Origin: Acidovorax sp. NB1
GTDB taxonomy: Bacteria > Pseudomonadota > Gammaproteobacteria > Burkholderiales > Burkholderiaceae_C
Length of the DNA stretch: 64,000 nt
Assembly: GCF_005405905.1 (NCBI RefSeq)
Contig: NZ_BJHU01000021.1
Coordinates: forward strand, 372,001 to 436,000
Direction: 5' to 3'
This document shows, in pieces, positions 16,332-28,303 of the stretch. The notes under the pieces were generated by a model, which saw only the letters and a list, made by a program, of their open reading frames with translations, did not search any database and had not been told where the DNA came from. The first letter of the stretch is position 1. The number at the start of each line of letters is the position of its first letter. The position numbers were made by a program, and so were the translations under genes.

Positions 16332-17987
16332 CTACCGGATCTGCAACGCTGATCGGCGCGCCACCTGGGCCACTGCCGGGGGGTGCGCGGCCGCCGGTGC
16401 GGACATGGCAAGCCCCGACGAGGCGCCGCCGTCCTGCAGCTTGAACTGGCTGACCGCATTGGTCAGGTGGTGCGCCTGCTCCCTGAGGGACTCAGACGCT
16501 GCCGTGGATTCCTCCACCAGCGCCGCGTTCTGCTGCGTCATCTGGTCAAGCTGGGTGACCGACTGGCTGATCTGGCCGATGTTGTCGCTTTGCTCGGCCG
16601 ACGAGGCGGTGATCTCGGCAATGATGTCCGACACACGGCGCACGCTGCTCACGATCTCGGTCATGGTCTGGCCGGCCTGGCTCACCAGGCGCGATCCGTC
16701 TTCCACCCGCTCCACCGACGAGCCGATCAGGCCCTTGATCTCCTTGGCCGCCTCGGCGCTGCGCTGCGCGAGGTTACGCACCTCACTGGCCACCACGGCA
16801 AAACCCCGGCCCTGCTCGCCGGCGCGTGCGGCTTCCACGGCGGCATTGAGCGCGAGGATGTTGGTCTGAAAAGCGATGGAATCGATCACGCCCGTGATGT
16901 CGGCAATCTTGCGCGAGCTGGTGGTGATCTGGTCCATGGTGGTCACCACCTGTGACACCACGGCACCACCGCGCGCAGCCACTTCGGCGGCCGACGAGGC
17001 GAAGTCGCTGGCCTGGCGCGATGACTGCGCACTTTGCTGCACCGTGCTGGTCAGCACTTCCATCGACGAAGCGGTTTCTTCCAGGTTGGCCGCCGTCTGC
17101 TCGGTACGGTGGCTCAGGTCGTGGTTGCCGCTGGCGATCTCGGAGCTGGCAGTGGAGATGTTGCCCGCTGCATCCTGCACCTGGCGCACCAGGCCGCGCA
17201 GCGCATCCTGCATGCGGCCCATGGCCGACACCAGCTGGCCCACCTCATCCTGGTTCATGGCCGCCACATCGCGCGACAGGTCGCCGCTGGCAATGCGCTC
17301 GGCCAGCTCCTGCGCCTGGCCCAGGGATTTGGTGATGGAGCGGACACTGAAGAAGGTCAGCGGGATCAGCACCGCCAGCCCCAGCACCAGCCCGATGCCG
17401 ATCAGCGCCGACATGGTGGAGGTGCGCGACTCGACCCCCGCGCGGGCTTCGTCCATCTGTGTGCGGGCCGAACTGGCCAGGCTGGAGAACAGCTTGTCGG
17501 TGGCCTCCATGTGCACCTTGAGGCGGTCGGCATAGGCGCCGCCGCCCGCGCCGTCGAGCTGGGCACCCTCGATCTTCTCGAAGATGGGCGAGATGCCTGT
17601 TTCGTACTGCTTGATCTCATCGAGCGATTTGTCGATGGAGGCAACAAACTCGGTATCGCCCGACTGCACCTGGCGCACATCGGCCAAGCGCTTGCGCAGC
17701 GACGCTAGGGTCTTGGCCCAGGATTCGCGCAGCGCGGACACCTCGACCGAGTTGTTGAAGTTGATGATGATGTCTTTTTCGGTCCGGCGCAGGTCACCCA
17801 GGGTGGTGCGCAGCTCGGACATGTCGGTCAGCGTCTGCACCCGCTCGGAAAACAGCACCTGCAGCGTGCCGCGCGTGCGGTCCAGGGCCACGTAACCCAT
17901 GGCACCGATGACGACCAGAAGAATCAGGGAAAAGACGGTTCCGAAATAGAGACGCGTGCGGATGGAGAAGCGGCCGAGAGCATTCAT
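16332..17987 (-). CDS. Methyl-accepting chemotaxis protein (four-helix-bundle sensor)
   Basis: This 551-residue chemoreceptor has TM1 at about 12-33 ([20 protein letters not shown]), a helical periplasmic sensor of about 155 residues of the 4HB_MCP type, TM2 near 190-211, a HAMP domain, and a cytoplasmic signalling hairpin with the conserved tip [20 protein letters not shown]. It ends in a short Ala-rich tail without a CheR-binding pentapeptide. An AAGGAAGAG ribosome site precedes the ATG. It transcribes towards gspE. The ligand cannot be predicted. Confidence 0.93.
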   Translation of the reverse strand: MNALGRFSIRTRLYFGTVFSLILLVVIGAMGYVALDRTRGTLQVLFSERVQTLTDMSELRTTLGDLRRTEKDIIINFNNSVEVSALRESWAKTLASLRKRLADVRQVQSGDTEFVASIDKSLDEIKQYETGISPIFEKIEGAQLDGAGGGAYADRLKVHMEATDKLFSSLASSARTQMDEARAGVESRTSTMSALIGIGLVLGLAVLIPLTFFSVRSITKSLGQAQELAERIASGDLSRDVAAMNQDEVGQLVSAMGRMQDALRGLVRQVQDAAGNISTASSEIASGNHDLSHRTEQTAANLEETASSMEVLTSTVQQSAQSSRQASDFASSAAEVAARGGAVVSQVVTTMDQITTSSRKIADITGVIDSIAFQTNILALNAAVEAARAGEQGRGFAVVASEVRNLAQRSAEAAKEIKGLIGSSVERVEDGSRLVSQAGQTMTEIVSSVRRVSDIIAEITASSAEQSDNIGQISQSVTQLDQMTQQNAALVEESTAASESLREQAHHLTNAVSQFKLQDGGASSGLAMSAPAAAHPPAVAQVARRSALQIR

Positions 17988-18120
17988 GGCTCTTCCTTAC
18001 AATTTTTAACAGATTACCCAGCATAGCAAATTTGGTGCCACACCCACCAACCGGCCTTCTGGGCCGGACGTTGGAGGAAATATAGGCCCAGCCGCTGCCT
18101 TCGCCGCACAGGGTAAGCAC

Positions 18121-18156
18121 GGCCCCGTGGCCCTTGTGTAGGGAAACCACGGGGCC
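18121..18156. other. Strong hairpin between thiC and the chemoreceptor gene
   Basis: GGCCCCGTGG (18121-18130) and CCACGGGGCC (18147-18156) are perfect 10-bp inverted arms. A smaller nested pair CCCT/AGGG lies in the loop. It sits about 40 bp past the thiC stop. No T-run follows on the minus strand, so it may protect the thiC 3' end or work with Rho rather than act as an intrinsic terminator. Confidence 0.55.
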
Positions 18157-18193
18157 AGTAGCCGCTCTTATCCAGAGGATCGCGCCGTGCCGA

Positions 18194-20338
<2,145 letters not shown>

Positions 20339-20393
20339 GCGCGAGTATAGGGCAGAGGAAAAACGGGGGCGTGGGTGCCAGTGCGATAGAAGC

Positions 20394-20570
20394 TCAGGCC
20401 AGCCGGCCGATGAGAATCACCGCAAAGAAGAAGACGGTTGCAATCACCGTCCATTTGAGGATGACAAGCCCCAGGCGCTTGTAGCGCACCTGCCCCGTGC
20501 CGGCATAAAACGCAAACGACACGGCCGCCGCAAGAAGCAGCAGCATGGCCAGCCAGCGGAAGATCAGCAT
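20394..20570 (-). CDS. Small two-helix membrane protein downstream of lpxC
   Basis: This ORF gives a 58-residue protein starting MLIFRWLAMLLLLAAAVSF and ending FFFAVILIGRLA. Two hydrophobic helices (about 3-22 and 34-55) flank a short basic loop, GTGQVRYKR. It starts 17 bp past the lpxC stop on the same strand and is probably cotranscribed with lpxC. I do not recognise a named family; small conserved membrane proteins of this kind are known in Burkholderiales next to lpxC. Function is unknown. The clear coding pattern and topology support it being real. Confidence 0.65.
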   Translation of the reverse strand: MLIFRWLAMLLLLAAAVSFAFYAGTGQVRYKRLGLVILKWTVIATVFFFAVILIGRLA

Positions 20571-20587
20571 GGTGGCGATGCCCCGGG

Positions 20588-21511
20588 CTACCAGGCGCGC
20601 ACGGGTTGCGCAAAACCGGTGGGGGCCTGGCGCTCGTCCTCGAAGGTGACCACCTCCCAGGCATCGCGCTGGGCCAACAGCTCGCGCAGCAGCAGATTGT
20701 TCATCGCATGGCCCGACCGGAACGCGCTGTAGGCCGCGAGCAAGGGTTTGCCGATGAGGTACAGGTCGCCCATGGCATCCAGGATCTTGTGCTTCACGAA
20801 CTCGTCGTCGTAGCGCAAGCCGTCGCTGTTGAGCACCTTGTAGTCGTCCATGACGATGGCGTTGTCCAGCCCACCGCCCAGCGCCAGGCCGTTGGAGCGC
20901 ATCATTTCCACGTCGCGCGTGAAGCCAAAGGTGCGCGCGCGGGCAATGTCGCGGCTGTAGTTGCCCGCCCCCAGGTCGAACTCCACACGCTGGCCCGTGG
21001 AGTCCACGGCCGGGTGGTCAAAGTCGATCTCGAAGCTGAGCTTGTAGCCATGGTAGGGCGTGAGGCGCGCCCACTTGGCATTGGCGCCCTCGCCCTCGCG
21101 CACCTCCACGGGGCGGGTGACGCGGATGAAGCGTTTGGGGGCGTTCTGCAGTTCCACCCCGGCGCTTTGCAGCAGGAACACAAAGGAGGCCGAAGACCCG
21201 TCGAGGATGGGCACCTCTTCGGCGGTGATGTCCACATACAGGTTGTCGAGCCCCAGGCCCGCACAGGCTGACATCAGGTGCTCCACCGTGTGCACCTTGG
21301 CATTGCCCACGGCGATGGTGGACGCCAGCCGTGTGTCCGTCACGGCCTCGGCACGGATCGGAATGTCCACGGGCTGGGGCAGGTCCACCCGACGAAAGAC
21401 GATGCCAGTGTCGGGCTGGGCAGGCCGGAGCGTCAGTTCGACCCGCTGGCCGCTGTGCAGTCCGACGCCCACGGCGCGGGTCAATGTCTTGAGGGTGCGT
21501 TGCTGGAGCAT
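20588..21511 (-). CDS. lpxC: UDP-3-O-acyl-N-acetylglucosamine deacetylase LpxC
   Basis: LpxC is the committed zinc deacetylase of lipid A synthesis. The 307-residue protein begins [20 protein letters not shown], the usual N-terminus. Zinc and catalytic residues are visible in [12 protein letters not shown], in [11 protein letters not shown] and in the late SGHAMNNLL. In many Burkholderiales lpxC directly follows ftsZ. Here a chemoreceptor gene on the opposite strand lies between them, so lpxC needs its own promoter in the 223-bp region before 21735. Confidence 0.97.
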   Translation of the reverse strand: MLQQRTLKTLTRAVGVGLHSGQRVELTLRPAQPDTGIVFRRVDLPQPVDIPIRAEAVTDTRLASTIAVGNAKVHTVEHLMSACAGLGLDNLYVDITAEEVPILDGSSASFVFLLQSAGVELQNAPKRFIRVTRPVEVREGEGANAKWARLTPYHGYKLSFEIDFDHPAVDSTGQRVEFDLGAGNYSRDIARARTFGFTRDVEMMRSNGLALGGGLDNAIVMDDYKVLNSDGLRYDDEFVKHKILDAMGDLYLIGKPLLAAYSAFRSGHAMNNLLLRELLAQRDAWEVVTFEDERQAPTGFAQPVRAW

Positions 21512-21734
21512 CCGCGCATTTTAGTTTCTGGGCCCCCGCCCCGCACACACTGAGGTTTTGCAGGCCCGGCATGCCGGGTAGGTAGAGCTACCGCAGCGTT
21601 TTCACCTACTGCGCCCGGCCCGGCCTTCGCCGCACAATCCTTTGGCGGCAGCGCCCCGGCGCCCCAGCAAGAACAAAGACAAAGTGACAGCCCACAGAGA
21701 CCGACAGAAGCCGCCCCACCGGAGAAAGCACACC

Positions 21735-23516
21735 ATGAGCAAGCTCAGCTTCAAAATGAAAATCATGCTCATGATCGGCACCGCACTTGCTGCGCTGCTG
21801 ATCATGGCCATCATGTCCCTGCTGCAGGAGCGCCGACTCATCAGCGAATCGCGCAAAGACCTGCTGACCACCGCCGTCCAGTCCGCCCACAGCATCGTGG
21901 CGGCCTACCAGGCCAAGGCCGCCAGCGGCGCCATGCCGCAGGAGGAAGCCCAGAAAGCCGCCAAGGAGGCCCTGCGCCTGGCGCGCTACGGCGGCCCCGA
22001 AGGCAAGACCGAATACTTCTACATCTGGACCACCGAAGGCGTGGGGGTGATGCACCCCTTCAAGCCCGAATGGGATGGGCAAGACATGCTGGGCAAGGTC
22101 AAGGACGGCTCGGGCGTGGACATCATCGGCCTGCTCGTGAACGGCATGCGCAGCAGCAAGGATGGCAAGGCGTTTGTGCCCACCATGTTTGCCCGCCCCG
22201 GCCAAACCACCGCCGTGCCCAAGCTGCAGTACATCGTGCGGGTGGATGGCTGGAACTGGATGGTGGGCTCGGGCCTGTACACCGATGATGTGGATGCGCT
22301 GCTGCAAAAGGCCCTGTGGTCGAGCCTGGCGCTGGTGGTGGTGGTGTTCCTGGTGGTGGGAGCCATTGGCATGGTGGTCTCGCGCTCGGTGCTGCGCCAG
22401 ATCGGCGGTGAGCCTACCGAGGCCATCGCCATCATGCAGGAGGTGGCCGAGGGCAACCTGGACGCGCAGATCCCGACCGCCCACCCGGGCTCGATGCTGG
22501 ACGGCCTGGCCCACATGGTGGGATCGCTGCGCAAGCTGGTGACCGAGGTGCGCTCGGCCACCGACAGCATTGCCACTGCCTCGGGCGAAATTGCCCAGGG
22601 CAACAACGATCTGGCCCACCGCACCGAAGACACGGCCAGCAATCTGCAGACCACAGCCAGCAGCATGGAAGAGCTGACCAGCACCGTCAAGCAGACTTCG
22701 GACTCGGCCCAGACCGCCAACCAGATGGCGACATCGGCCGCTGCGGTGGCGGCACGGGGGGGCGAGGTGGTGTCGCGCGTGGTGTCCACCATGCAGGACA
22801 TCAATGCCAGCAGCAGCAAGATCAGCGACATCATCGGCGTGATCGACGGCATCGCCTTCCAGACCAACATCCTGGCGCTCAACGCCGCCGTCGAGGCCGC
22901 CCGAGCAGGCGAGCAAGGGCGCGGTTTTGCCGTGGTGGCCAGCGAAGTGCGCAACCTGGCCCAGCGCAGCGCTGCTGCCGCCAAGGAAATCAAGGCGCTG
23001 ATCGACGCATCCGTGGAAAAAGTCGCATCGGGCACCCAGCTGGTGGGCAATGCCGGCGCCACCATGACCGAGATCGTGGACAGCGTTCAGCGCGTGACGG
23101 ACATCATCGGAGAGATCCGCTCGGCCACCTCCGAGCAGAGCCAGGGCATTGCCCAGGTCAACACGGCCGTGAACCAGCTGGACCAGATGACGCAGCAGAA
23201 CTCGGCGCTGGTGGAACAATCCGCCGCCGCCGCCGACAGTCTGCGCGAACAGGCCATGAAGCTCACCCAGGTGGTGGCGTTGTTCCGAGTGAACGGCAGC
23301 ACCTCCACACCTGCCCCGGCCAGCCGGCCCGCAGCCGCCCCACGCTCCGCCGTGGCTCCTGTGGCGCGTGCAGCAGCGCCCCGCCCGGCCCTCGCCAAGG
23401 CTCCGGCGCCCCCTCGCCCTTCCACCCCTTCACCAGCCCCAGCGGCGGCTTTGCCACCCAAAGCGAGCAGCCCCAAGCCGGCGGCAGACAACAACGATGA
23501 TTGGGAGTCTTTCTGA
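21735..23516 (+). CDS. Methyl-accepting chemotaxis protein with cache sensor and C-terminal DWESF
   Basis: This 593-residue chemoreceptor has TM1 at about 10-28, a periplasmic single-cache (sCache_2-like) sensor with the family phrases EYFYIWTTEGVGVMHPFKP and GWNWMVGSGLY, TM2 near 194-216, HAMP, and the conserved hairpin tip [20 protein letters not shown] long Ala/Pro/Lys linker of about 60 residues ends in DWESF, which resembles the x-W-x-x-F pentapeptide that tethers CheR and CheB. ATG 21735 has GGAGAAAG upstream. It sits between lpxC and ftsZ on the opposite strand, and the bidirectional terminator at 23585 ends it. Confidence 0.93.
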   Translation: MSKLSFKMKIMLMIGTALAALLIMAIMSLLQERRLISESRKDLLTTAVQSAHSIVAAYQAKAASGAMPQEEAQKAAKEALRLARYGGPEGKTEYFYIWTTEGVGVMHPFKPEWDGQDMLGKVKDGSGVDIIGLLVNGMRSSKDGKAFVPTMFARPGQTTAVPKLQYIVRVDGWNWMVGSGLYTDDVDALLQKALWSSLALVVVVFLVVGAIGMVVSRSVLRQIGGEPTEAIAIMQEVAEGNLDAQIPTAHPGSMLDGLAHMVGSLRKLVTEVRSATDSIATASGEIAQGNNDLAHRTEDTASNLQTTASSMEELTSTVKQTSDSAQTANQMATSAAAVAARGGEVVSRVVSTMQDINASSSKISDIIGVIDGIAFQTNILALNAAVEAARAGEQGRGFAVVASEVRNLAQRSAAAAKEIKALIDASVEKVASGTQLVGNAGATMTEIVDSVQRVTDIIGEIRSATSEQSQGIAQVNTAVNQLDQMTQQNSALVEQSAAAADSLREQAMKLTQVVALFRVNGSTSTPAPASRPAAAPRSAVAPVARAAAPRPALAKAPAPPRPSTPSPAPAAALPPKASSPKPAADNNDDWESF

Positions 23517-23582
23517 TCGCTGAGATGCCTGGGGCGACCCAGGCCTGAGTGCGCGCTGAATCGCGCCACACCCCACCAGTAA

Positions 23583-23618
23583 AAAAAGCCCTGCCAGCTT
23601 GCGCTGGCAGGGCTTTTT
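23583..23618. terminator. Bidirectional terminator between a chemoreceptor gene and ftsZ
   Basis: AGCCCTGCCAGC-TTGC-GCTGGCAGGGCT is a perfect 12-bp stem flanked by AAAAAA on the left and TTTTT on the right. It serves the plus-strand chemoreceptor gene and also the minus-strand dcw operon, which ends at ftsZ. Confidence 0.92.
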
Positions 23619-23664
23619 GTCTTGCGGCTCCGGGAGGGGCCAGCACTGTGCGATCAGCGGGATG

Positions 23665-24906
23665 TCAGTCGGCTTGCTTGCGCAGGAAGGCCGGGATCTC
23701 CAGGTCATCCATGCCGCCGGACGACAGGGCATCCACGCGGGCTGCCGCCTGCGTGCGGTTGGTACGCCACACGCTGGGCACCGACATGCTGCCGTAGTCG
23801 GCCTGCGCACTGCCTGCATGGCCACCTTGCACGCCCACGGCGCCGCCCATCGTGCCCACGCCCGCCACGGGCATCTGATAGGCCATGTTGTCCGTGCCCG
23901 TGCGCAGGCCACCCTGCACCACCGAGATAGGCTGGCGGCGTGCGTTGGCACGCGACAGGCCCGTGGCCACCACGGTCACGCGGATCTCGTCGCCCAGGGT
24001 TTCGTCGTAGGCCGCGCCGAAGATCACATGCGCGTCGGTCGAAGCGTAGGCATTGATGGTGTTCATGGCCTGGCGCGACTCGGACAGCTTGAGGCTGCCC
24101 TTGCTCGCCGTGACCAGCACCAGCACGCCCTTGGCGCCCGACAGGTCGATGCCCTCGAGCAACGGGCAGGCGATGGCCTGCTCGGCGGCGATCCGTGCGC
24201 GGTCCGGGCCGCTGGCCGTGGCCGTGCCCATCATGGCCTTGCCGGGCTCGCCCATCACGGTGCGCACGTCTTCAAAGTCCACGTTCACCTGGCCGTACTC
24301 ATTGATGATTTCGGCGATGCCGCCCACGGCGTTCTTGAGCACGTCGTTGGCGTGTGCAAAGGCCTCGTCCTGGGTGATGTCGTCACCCAGCACGTCGAGC
24401 AGCTTCTCGTTGAGCACCACGATCAGCGAATCCACATTGGCTTCCAGCTCCGCCAAGCCGTCGTCGGCGTTCTTCATGCGGCGGCCACCCTCCCAGTCGA
24501 AAGGCTTGGTCACCACGCCCACGGTCAGGATGCCCATTTCCTTGGCGACGCGCGCGATCACGGGGGCAGCCCCCGTGCCCGTGCCGCCGCCCATGCCGGC
24601 CGTGATGAACAGCATGTGTGCGCCGGAAATGGCGTCGCGGATGTCTTCCACGGCGGCTTCGGCCGCATCGCGGGCCTTTTCAGGCTTGCCGCCCGCGCCC
24701 AGGCCGCTGCCACCCAGCTGGATGACACGGTGGGCCGAGCTGCGCGTGAGCGCCTGCGCGTCGGTGTTGGCGCTGACAAACTCCACGCCCTGCACGCTGC
24801 GGGCAATCATGTGCTCGACGGCATTGCTGCCGCCGCCGCCCACACCGATCACCTTGATCTGGGTGCCCTGGTTGAATTCTTCGGCTTCGATCATTTCGAT
24901 GGTCAT
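23665..24906 (-). CDS. ftsZ: Cell division protein FtsZ
   Basis: FtsZ is the tubulin-like GTPase that forms the division ring. From ATG 24906 it has 413 residues and starts MTIEMIEAEEFNQGTQIKVI. The nucleotide motifs KVIGVGGGGSNAV and GMGGGTGTGAAPVIA are intact. A variable linker is followed by the C-terminal peptide DLEIPAFLRKQAD, which binds FtsA and other partners. AGGAG lies upstream of the start. Earlier in-frame starts add 31 unrelated residues. It is the last gene of the dcw cluster, 151 bp after ftsA, and is followed by the terminator at 23583-23618. Confidence 0.98.
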   Translation of the reverse strand: MTIEMIEAEEFNQGTQIKVIGVGGGGSNAVEHMIARSVQGVEFVSANTDAQALTRSSAHRVIQLGGSGLGAGGKPEKARDAAEAAVEDIRDAISGAHMLFITAGMGGGTGTGAAPVIARVAKEMGILTVGVVTKPFDWEGGRRMKNADDGLAELEANVDSLIVVLNEKLLDVLGDDITQDEAFAHANDVLKNAVGGIAEIINEYGQVNVDFEDVRTVMGEPGKAMMGTATASGPDRARIAAEQAIACPLLEGIDLSGAKGVLVLVTASKGSLKLSESRQAMNTINAYASTDAHVIFGAAYDETLGDEIRVTVVATGLSRANARRQPISVVQGGLRTGTDNMAYQMPVAGVGTMGGAVGVQGGHAGSAQADYGSMSVPSVWRTNRTQAAARVDALSSGGMDDLEIPAFLRKQAD

Positions 24907-25057
24907 CTTGGAGCTCCTGGTTCTAAATTCGTATGCAATTGCCAAATGGGAGATGGGGTATTGACGGACGGAGAGCGTGGCGGGCCTGTGCATCGCCATC
25001 GCTCTCGCGGTCTTCGGTGTGGGCTACCGCGCGCCAGCCAAAGGGGGTATTTCATGG

Positions 25058-26287
25058 TCAGAAATTCCCCACGATGAAATCTTTGAAACGCCCGAACGCG
25101 GTCTTCATGGACCCGCTCTTCTGCGCCACCTTGAACCCGCGCAGGCGTGCCAGCCGGGCTTCTTCCAGAAGGCCCATCACAGTGGCTGCACGGGGCTGGG
25201 CCACCATGTCCGCCAGAGCGCTCGAATACTTGGGAATGCCGCGCCGCACAGGCTTGAGGAAGATGTCCTCGCCCAACTCAATCATCCCGGGCATCACGGA
25301 GCTGCCGCCTGTGAGCACAATGCCCGACGACAGCACTTCTTCGTAGCCCGACTCGCGCACCACCTGCTGCACGAGCGAAAAGATTTCCTCGACCCGCGGC
25401 TCAATCACGCCGGCCAGCGCCTGCTTGCTCAGCATGCGCGGGCTGCGGTCACCCAGGCCGGGCACTTCCACCTGGGCTTCAGGGTCGGCCAGCAATTGCT
25501 TGGCGTAACCGCTTTCCACCTTGATGTCTTCAGCGTCTTTGGTGGGCGTGCGCAGCGCCATGGCGATGTCGCTGGTGATGAGGTCGCCCGCGATAGGGAT
25601 CACCGCCGTGTGACGGATCGCGCCGCCGGTGAAGATGGCTACGTCGGTCGTGCCCGCACCGATGTCCACCACCACCACACCCAGCTCGCGCTCATCGTCG
25701 GTCAGCACCGCTTGGCTGCTGGCCAGCGGGTTGAGCATGAGCTGCTCCACTTCGAGGCCGCAGCGGCGCACGCACTTGATGATGTTCTCAGCCGCGCTCT
25801 GCGCACCAGTCACGATGTGGATCTTGGCCTCCAGGCGGATGCCGCTCATGCCGATGGGCTCTTTCACGTCCTGCCCGTCGATCACAAACTCTTGCGGCTC
25901 CACCAGCAGCAGGCGCTGGTCGCTGCTGATGTTGATGGCCTTGGCCGTCTCCACCACGCGCGCCACGTCGGCGGAGGTGACTTCCTTGTCCTTCACGGCC
26001 ACCATGCCACTCGAATTGAGCCCGCGGATATGGCTGCCAGTGATACCGGTGTACACGCGCTGAATCTTGCAGTCGGCCATCAGCTCGGCCTCTTTCAAGG
26101 CCTGCTGAATGCTTTGCACCGTAGCGTCGATGTTGACCACCACGCCGCGCTTGAGGCCATTGCTGGGCGCCACGCCCAGGCCGGCCAGTTTCAGCTCGCC
26201 GCCGGGCAGCACTTCGGCCACCACGGCCATGACCTTGGCCGTGCCGATGTCGAGCCCCACCACCACGTCTTTGTACTCTCTTGCCAT
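25058..26287 (-). CDS. ftsA: Cell division protein FtsA
   Basis: FtsA is the actin-like ATPase that tethers FtsZ to the membrane. The 409-residue protein has the phosphate-binding phrases VVGLDIGTAKVMAVV and VVVDIGAGTTDVAIF, the adenosine motif VLTGGSSVMPGM, and a C-terminal amphipathic tail (TAFGRFKDFIVGNF) for membrane binding. Length and order (ftsQ-ftsA-ftsZ) are standard. It is preceded by a 107-bp gap after ftsQ and followed by 151 bp before ftsZ. These gaps may hold extra ftsA and ftsZ promoters, although I could not assign boxes. Confidence 0.97.
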   Translation of the reverse strand: MAREYKDVVVGLDIGTAKVMAVVAEVLPGGELKLAGLGVAPSNGLKRGVVVNIDATVQSIQQALKEAELMADCKIQRVYTGITGSHIRGLNSSGMVAVKDKEVTSADVARVVETAKAINISSDQRLLLVEPQEFVIDGQDVKEPIGMSGIRLEAKIHIVTGAQSAAENIIKCVRRCGLEVEQLMLNPLASSQAVLTDDERELGVVVVDIGAGTTDVAIFTGGAIRHTAVIPIAGDLITSDIAMALRTPTKDAEDIKVESGYAKQLLADPEAQVEVPGLGDRSPRMLSKQALAGVIEPRVEEIFSLVQQVVRESGYEEVLSSGIVLTGGSSVMPGMIELGEDIFLKPVRRGIPKYSSALADMVAQPRAATVMGLLEEARLARLRGFKVAQKSGSMKTAFGRFKDFIVGNF

Positions 26288-26394
26288 ATCAGCCTCTGCC
26301 CTTTTCTGTTCTGTCCCGCTGCACGTCCCACCGCGCGCTCAACCGCCCGATGGCCTGCCCCGCGCTGTGTGCTGTTCTGCTGCCCAACATCGCA

Positions 26395-27213
26395 TCACCT
26401 CCTGCGCACGCCGCCGGTGGCACCGGCCACGGCCCCGGCGGCATCGGGGATCACCGTGGTGACCCCCCGCAGCCGCAGTGCATAACCCCCGGCGTGCCGC
26501 AAATCGGCCGACTCCAGCGCGTCCACACGCCGCCCGTACTGCGCCGCCACCTGGGTCAACGTGCGCGTAAACCGCTGCGTGCGCTGCACCACTTCTTCGG
26601 GGGTACCACCGCCCAGCTCCACCACGGCATCGCTGTCCAGCCGCGCACGCCAGCCGCCCCGGCCGGTCAGCTCCAGCTCTTCCACCTCCAGCCCTAGCGG
26701 CCGGAACACAGGCTGCAGCAGCCCCACCATCTTCAGCGCCTCTGCCGACGAGCCCTGGGGGCCCAGCAGGCGCGGCAGCCCTTCCAGCTCCACATCGCCC
26801 ACGTTGGCCTCGAACACCTCGCCGTGGCTGTTGACCATGGACGAGCCGGATTCCGGCCCCCAGAACGCCACGGCGTCGTGTTCCTGCAGCTCCACCCGCA
26901 GGCTGGCGGGGTACACGCGGCGCACCTGGGCGCTGCGCACCCAGGGCACTTGCTCGAAGGCCTCGCGCGCTGCGCGCAGGTCCACCGTGAAGAAGTTGCC
27001 CACTAGGTGCGGCCCCACATTGGCCCGCAGCGCCACGGCGTTGTTGTGCACCAGCTCGCCCTGCACCACGATGCGCGCAATCGCAAAGCCCGGGTAGCGC
27101 AGCACCCACCCGACCCCCGCTGCCAGCACGGCCAGGGCGCAGCCCACGAACAGGACCGACGCGGTCAGGTTCATGAGCTTGACGTCCAGGGGTGCGGGCA
27201 GCGTGTGGGTCAT
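26395..27213 (-). CDS. ftsQ: Cell division protein FtsQ
   Basis: FtsQ is a bitopic divisome scaffold that binds FtsB and FtsL. From ATG 27213 it has 272 residues: a short cytoplasmic N-terminus, one membrane helix (NLTASVLFVGCALAVLAAG, about 14-32), then a POTRA domain (FAIARIVVQGELVHNN) and a beta domain. An upstream in-frame extension of 39 codons would be coded by the GC-rich repeat at 27218-27290 and is rejected. Its neighbours ddl and ftsA are as expected. Confidence 0.93.
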   Translation of the reverse strand: MTHTLPAPLDVKLMNLTASVLFVGCALAVLAAGVGWVLRYPGFAIARIVVQGELVHNNAVALRANVGPHLVGNFFTVDLRAAREAFEQVPWVRSAQVRRVYPASLRVELQEHDAVAFWGPESGSSMVNSHGEVFEANVGDVELEGLPRLLGPQGSSAEALKMVGLLQPVFRPLGLEVEELELTGRGGWRARLDSDAVVELGGGTPEEVVQRTQRFTRTLTQVAAQYGRRVDALESADLRHAGGYALRLRGVTTVIPDAAGAVAGATGGVRRR

Positions 27214-27217
27214 ATCG

Positions 27218-27290
27218 TCCCCACGCTCCGCACTGGCGTGTCGTCGCTGCCCCCCGGGGGGGCCGCGTTTTGCCTTGGGGCGGCCCGGCG
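27218..27290 (+). repeat. GC-rich dispersed repeat family 2, copy between ddl and ftsQ
   Basis: The blocks CTGCCCCCCGGGGGGG and CTTGGGGCGGCCCGGCG (27274-27290) occur in the same order as at 7094-7170; the second is identical over 17 bp. The repeat fills the 88-bp gap between ddl and ftsQ in an otherwise tightly overlapping part of the dcw cluster. Confidence 0.75.
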
Positions 27291-27301
27291 GCAAAACAAG
27301 G

Positions 27302-28303
27302 TCATTGCTGCGTCCCTCCCTGTGCCGCACGCGGCGGCGTGTCCAGTGCTGCGCTTGCCAGGATGCGCAGGCACAGCTCTTCGTAGCTGATGCCCGAGGC
27401 CCGTGCCGACATGGGCACGAGCGAGTGGCCCGTCATGCCCGGAGAGGTGTTCATCTCCAGCAGGAAGGGCTTGCGGTCGCTCGCGCGGATCATCAGGTCG
27501 GCGCGGCCCCAGCCCCGGCAGCCCAGGGTGCGGTAGGCCTCCAGCACGATGCGCTGGATTTCGCGCTCCTCGGCCTCGGGCAGACCGCTCGGGCACTGGT
27601 ACTTCACGTCGTCGGTGAAATACTTGTTCTGGTAGTCGTAGGCACCATCGGGCGCGACGATGCGGATCACCGGCAGCGCGCGAGCGTCGGCGCCCTGGCC
27701 CAGCACGGGGCAGGTGACTTCTTCGCCATCGATGAATTCCTCGCACAGCACATCGGGGTCGTACTGGGCAGACAGCTGCACAGCCTCCTGCATGTCGGAA
27801 TAGCCGCGCACCTTGGTCACGCCAATCGACGATCCCTCGCGCGGCGGCTTCACGATCAGCGGCAGACCCAGCTCGTCGGGCACGGTGCGCACCACTTCGC
27901 GCTGCTGGCGGTCGGGCGCCAGCCACACGTAGCGTGGTGTGGGCAGGCCCTCGGCCAGCCACACACGCTTGGTCATGACCTTGTCCATGGCGATGCTGGA
28001 TGCCATCACGCCCGGGCCGGTGTACGGGATGCCCAGCAGCTCCAGCGCGCCCTGGACCGTGCCGTCTTCCCCATGGCGGCCATGCAGCGCGATGAAGCAG
28101 CATGCATAGCCGTCGCGCTTCAGGTCGCCCAGCGCGTTTTGCGCCGGGTCGAAGGCATGGGCATCCACACCGCGCGAGCGCAACGCCTGCAGCACGCCGC
28201 TGCCGGACATGAGCGAGACCTCGCGCTCGGCCGAGTCACCGCCCATGAGCACGGCCACCTTGCCCAGGGTTTTCACATCAATATTCGATTCAAAAGAGGT
28301 CAT
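27302..28303 (-). CDS. ddl: D-alanine--D-alanine ligase
   Basis: Ddl joins two D-alanines with ATP for the end of the peptidoglycan stem peptide. The 333-residue ATP-grasp protein has the N-terminal motif [17 protein letters not shown], the substrate phrase [18 protein letters not shown], the Lys of [16 protein letters not shown] and the metal-binding end [18 protein letters not shown]. Its start overlaps the murC stop by 4 bp. It corresponds to the DdlB type found in dcw clusters. Confidence 0.96.
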   Translation of the reverse strand: MTSFESNIDVKTLGKVAVLMGGDSAEREVSLMSGSGVLQALRSRGVDAHAFDPAQNALGDLKRDGYACCFIALHGRHGEDGTVQGALELLGIPYTGPGVMASSIAMDKVMTKRVWLAEGLPTPRYVWLAPDRQQREVVRTVPDELGLPLIVKPPREGSSIGVTKVRGYSDMQEAVQLSAQYDPDVLCEEFIDGEEVTCPVLGQGADARALPVIRIVAPDGAYDYQNKYFTDDVKYQCPSGLPEAEEREIQRIVLEAYRTLGCRGWGRADLMIRASDRKPFLLEMNTSPGMTGHSLVPMSARASGISYEELCLRILASAALDTPPRAAQGGTQQ

